DNA from: Marinobacter salsuginis
GTDB taxonomy: Bacteria > Pseudomonadota > Gammaproteobacteria > Pseudomonadales > Oleiphilaceae
DNA length: 64,000 nucleotides
Direction of reading: 5' to 3'
Assembly: GCF_009617755.1 (NCBI RefSeq)
Contig: NZ_BGZH01000001.1
Location: forward strand, 868,001 to 932,000
Below are positions 63,617 through 64,000 of this stretch, piece by piece. The notes under the pieces are model-generated. The model was not told the origin of the DNA. It ran no database searches and saw only the letters and a list, made by a program, of their open reading frames with translations. The translations under genes and the position numbers were made by a program. Each line of letters begins with the position of its first letter. Positions within the stretch are counted from its first letter, which is position 1.

Positions 63617-64000
63617 ATGACTGAAGCAACCATCCAGCATTATATTAATGGCCAAATATCTCCCGGCACATCCAGCCACTCCCAGGAGGTATTCAACCCG
63701 GCTACCGGCCAGGTAACCGGACGGGTGGCCCTGGCCAACCGCGAGGATGTGAACGCTGCTGTTGCTGCCGCCGATGCAGCCTTCCCCGCCTGGGCCGACA
63801 CACCGCCCATCCGCCGGGCACGGGTCATGTTCAAGTTTCTGGAGCTGTTGAACACACACAAGGATGATCTGGCCCGCGCCATCACCGCAGAACACGGCAA
63901 GGTGTTCACAGACGCCCAGGGCGAAGTGGCCCGGGGCATCGACATTGTCGAGTTTGCCTGTGGTATTCCCCAGCTTCTGAAAGGCGATTACACCGAGCAG
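63617..64000 (+). CDS. mmsA: Methylmalonate-semialdehyde dehydrogenase MmsA, N-terminal part
   Basis: The first 128 codons are visible and the gene runs off the right edge. Start ATG 63617 follows AGAGG. Family features are [40 protein letters not shown] and [20 protein letters not shown], then [20 protein letters not shown], typical of CoA-acylating MmsA. The enzyme turns methylmalonate semialdehyde into propionyl-CoA in valine breakdown. It is divergent from a LysR gene. The catalytic cysteine lies outside the window. Confidence 0.92.
   Translation, partial: MTEATIQHYINGQISPGTSSHSQEVFNPATGQVTGRVALANREDVNAAVAAADAAFPAWADTPPIRRARVMFKFLELLNTHKDDLARAITAEHGKVFTDAQGEVARGIDIVEFACGIPQLLKGDYTEQ

Overview
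This window looks like chromosome of a marine, alkane-degrading gammaproteobacterium, most probably Marinobacter or a close relative. The assignment rests on gene content and protein style (AlkB alkane hydroxylase, AlkK-type acyl-CoA ligase, 2,4-dienoyl-CoA reductase, group 2 Mrp Na+/H+ antiporter with an A-B fusion, a PA0069-type radical SAM protein). It was not tested by database search. I see no rRNA, tRNA, CRISPR array, prophage, transposase or integrase. Gene density is high and most features are housekeeping or catabolic.

Layout. 0-5.7 kb: the end of an MFS transporter, a DUF4870 membrane protein, a chemoreceptor, a Tat-exported PhoX phosphatase and two small proteins. 5.7-14.7 kb: a lipid and alkane oxidation region with alkB, a crotonase, an acyl-CoA dehydrogenase, a GlxA-type AraC regulator, a 54-residue small protein, a CorC-like protein and fadH. 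15-20.8 kb: the complete mrpA(B)CDEFG operon. 20.8-31.5 kb: ppnP, an alkK-like ligase, dadA, yciH, a DUF4136 lipoprotein, yigZ, a CpxRA-like two-component pair, a FemAB/GNAT-like protein, dodecin and DUF3750. 31.6-37.1 kb: an EF-hand-like repeat protein, then a branched-chain amino acid group (azlCD, leucine dehydrogenase, and an NSS transporter broken by an in-frame TAG). 37-46.6 kb: sirtuin, spermidine-synthase-like protein, DUF1415, ybiT, ppiC, VanZ, an M24 hydrolase, an MBL-fold hydrolase, DUF2059 and a lytic transglycosylase-like protein. 46.6-64 kb: LysR, small proteins, a long-chain acyl-CoA synthetase, Lrp, an AstA/DUF1338 pair, pcm, an AbiTii-domain protein, TauE, a chemoreceptor, an SOS-box radical SAM gene, an L,D-transpeptidase, a SelT/W/H-like protein, an OYE reductase, a ZIP transporter, LysR and the start of mmsA.

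The most unusual structure is a family of five long intergenic palindromes (7160-7269, 10055-10241, 31524-31632, 38821-38926, 39544-39634). Each has 23-29 bp outer arms that pair almost perfectly within a copy but differ between copies. The arms enclose a conserved core with small variable hairpins of the form N-CATCCATG-N. Two copies in opposite orientation flank the DUF1415 gene, two sit between convergent genes, and one enlarged copy sits between divergent genes.

Regulatory signals read from sequence include a perfect LexA box before the PA0069-type gene, a PsrA-type palindrome before fadH, a LiuR-like site before leucine dehydrogenase, a FadR/GntR-like site in the alkB promoter, and several strong intrinsic terminators. 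How they act is inferred from known families.
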